The notes beneath the pieces were generated by a model, which made no database searches, had not been told where the DNA came from, and worked only from the letters and a program-made list of their open reading frames with translations. Made by a program: the position numbers and the translations under genes. Source: Sporosarcina sp. E16_8 (lineage in GTDB: Bacteria; Bacillota; Bacilli; Bacillales_A; Planococcaceae). Taken from it: 64,000 nucleotides of DNA. Shown in pieces: positions 62,793 to 64,000 of this stretch. Location of the stretch: contig NZ_JADPRZ010000002.1 of the NCBI RefSeq assembly GCF_017347095.1, positions 248,001 to 312,000 on the forward strand, given 5' to 3'. Position 1 is the stretch's first letter. Each line of letters begins with the position of its first letter.

Positions 62793-64000
<1,208 letters not shown>

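Overview
This window looks like the chromosome of a low-GC, Gram-positive, spore-forming-type member of the Bacillales, most like Sporosarcina or another Planococcaceae. The reasons are B. subtilis-style gene neighbourhoods (ribD-ribE-ribAB-ribH under an FMN riboswitch, yerO/swrC, ytcD/ytbD-ytbE, a ywoH/ywoG-like MarR-MFS pair, opuA), a bacillithiol disulfide reductase (YpdA), an LTA-synthase-type enzyme, strong AAGGAGG ribosome binding sites and frequent TTG/GTG starts. The genus is inference; no rRNA or tRNA gene is present in the window.

Layout. 0-4 kb: methylcitrate-cycle operon prpC-prpD-prpB (minus strand) for propionyl-CoA, preceded by a CcpA-type cre site, an intrinsic terminator and, further upstream, a cobalamin riboswitch. 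4-12 kb: a PepSY/YcdB-like protein, a GIY-YIG protein, the divergent TetR/RND pair yerO-swrC, a SAM hydrolase (DUF62) behind an attenuator-like hairpin, and a YkvA protein. 12-14 kb: decayed genes and a small dual-specificity phosphatase. 14-21 kb: three MFS exporters with a MarR regulator and a DinB/YfiT-type protein, then panE and a YitT protein. 21-26 kb: catalase, LTA-synthase family enzyme, VOC protein. 26-31 kb: an extra fabF under its own TetR regulator, and ytbE-ytbD with divergent HxlR regulator ytcD. 31-38 kb: dicarboxylate/glutamate symporter, NagZ lipoprotein, erythromycin-esterase family protein, ArsR-SRPBCC operon, thioesterase, AAA ATPase. 38.9-39.8 kb: gene-free stretch with several strong hairpins. 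40-51 kb: pepF, an MtnE-like aminotransferase, UDG-like protein, PhzF, ypdA, an ABC-2 exporter and a methyltransferase. 51.2-53.1 kb: an inactivated IS607-type element (serine recombinase plus TnpB). 53-58 kb: GNAT, ASCH, a cystine-type ABC importer. 58-61.5 kb: riboflavin operon with ribD broken. 61.6-64 kb: opuA glycine-betaine importer genes, one of them a decayed duplicate.

How the parts work together. The cobalamin riboswitch on the B12-independent methylcitrate route suggests propionate is sent through methylcitrate only when B12 is short. Several regulators (TetR-fabF, YerO-SwrC, ArsR-SRPBCC) appear to act at palindromes placed in the -35/-10 spacer of the promoter. The window is rich in broken genes (ribD, tnpA, tnpB, an opuAC copy, a GNAT copy, a metallophosphatase, a TIMP-like protein) and carries a dispersed palindromic repeat of about 100 bp, both signs of ongoing gene loss and repeat spread.
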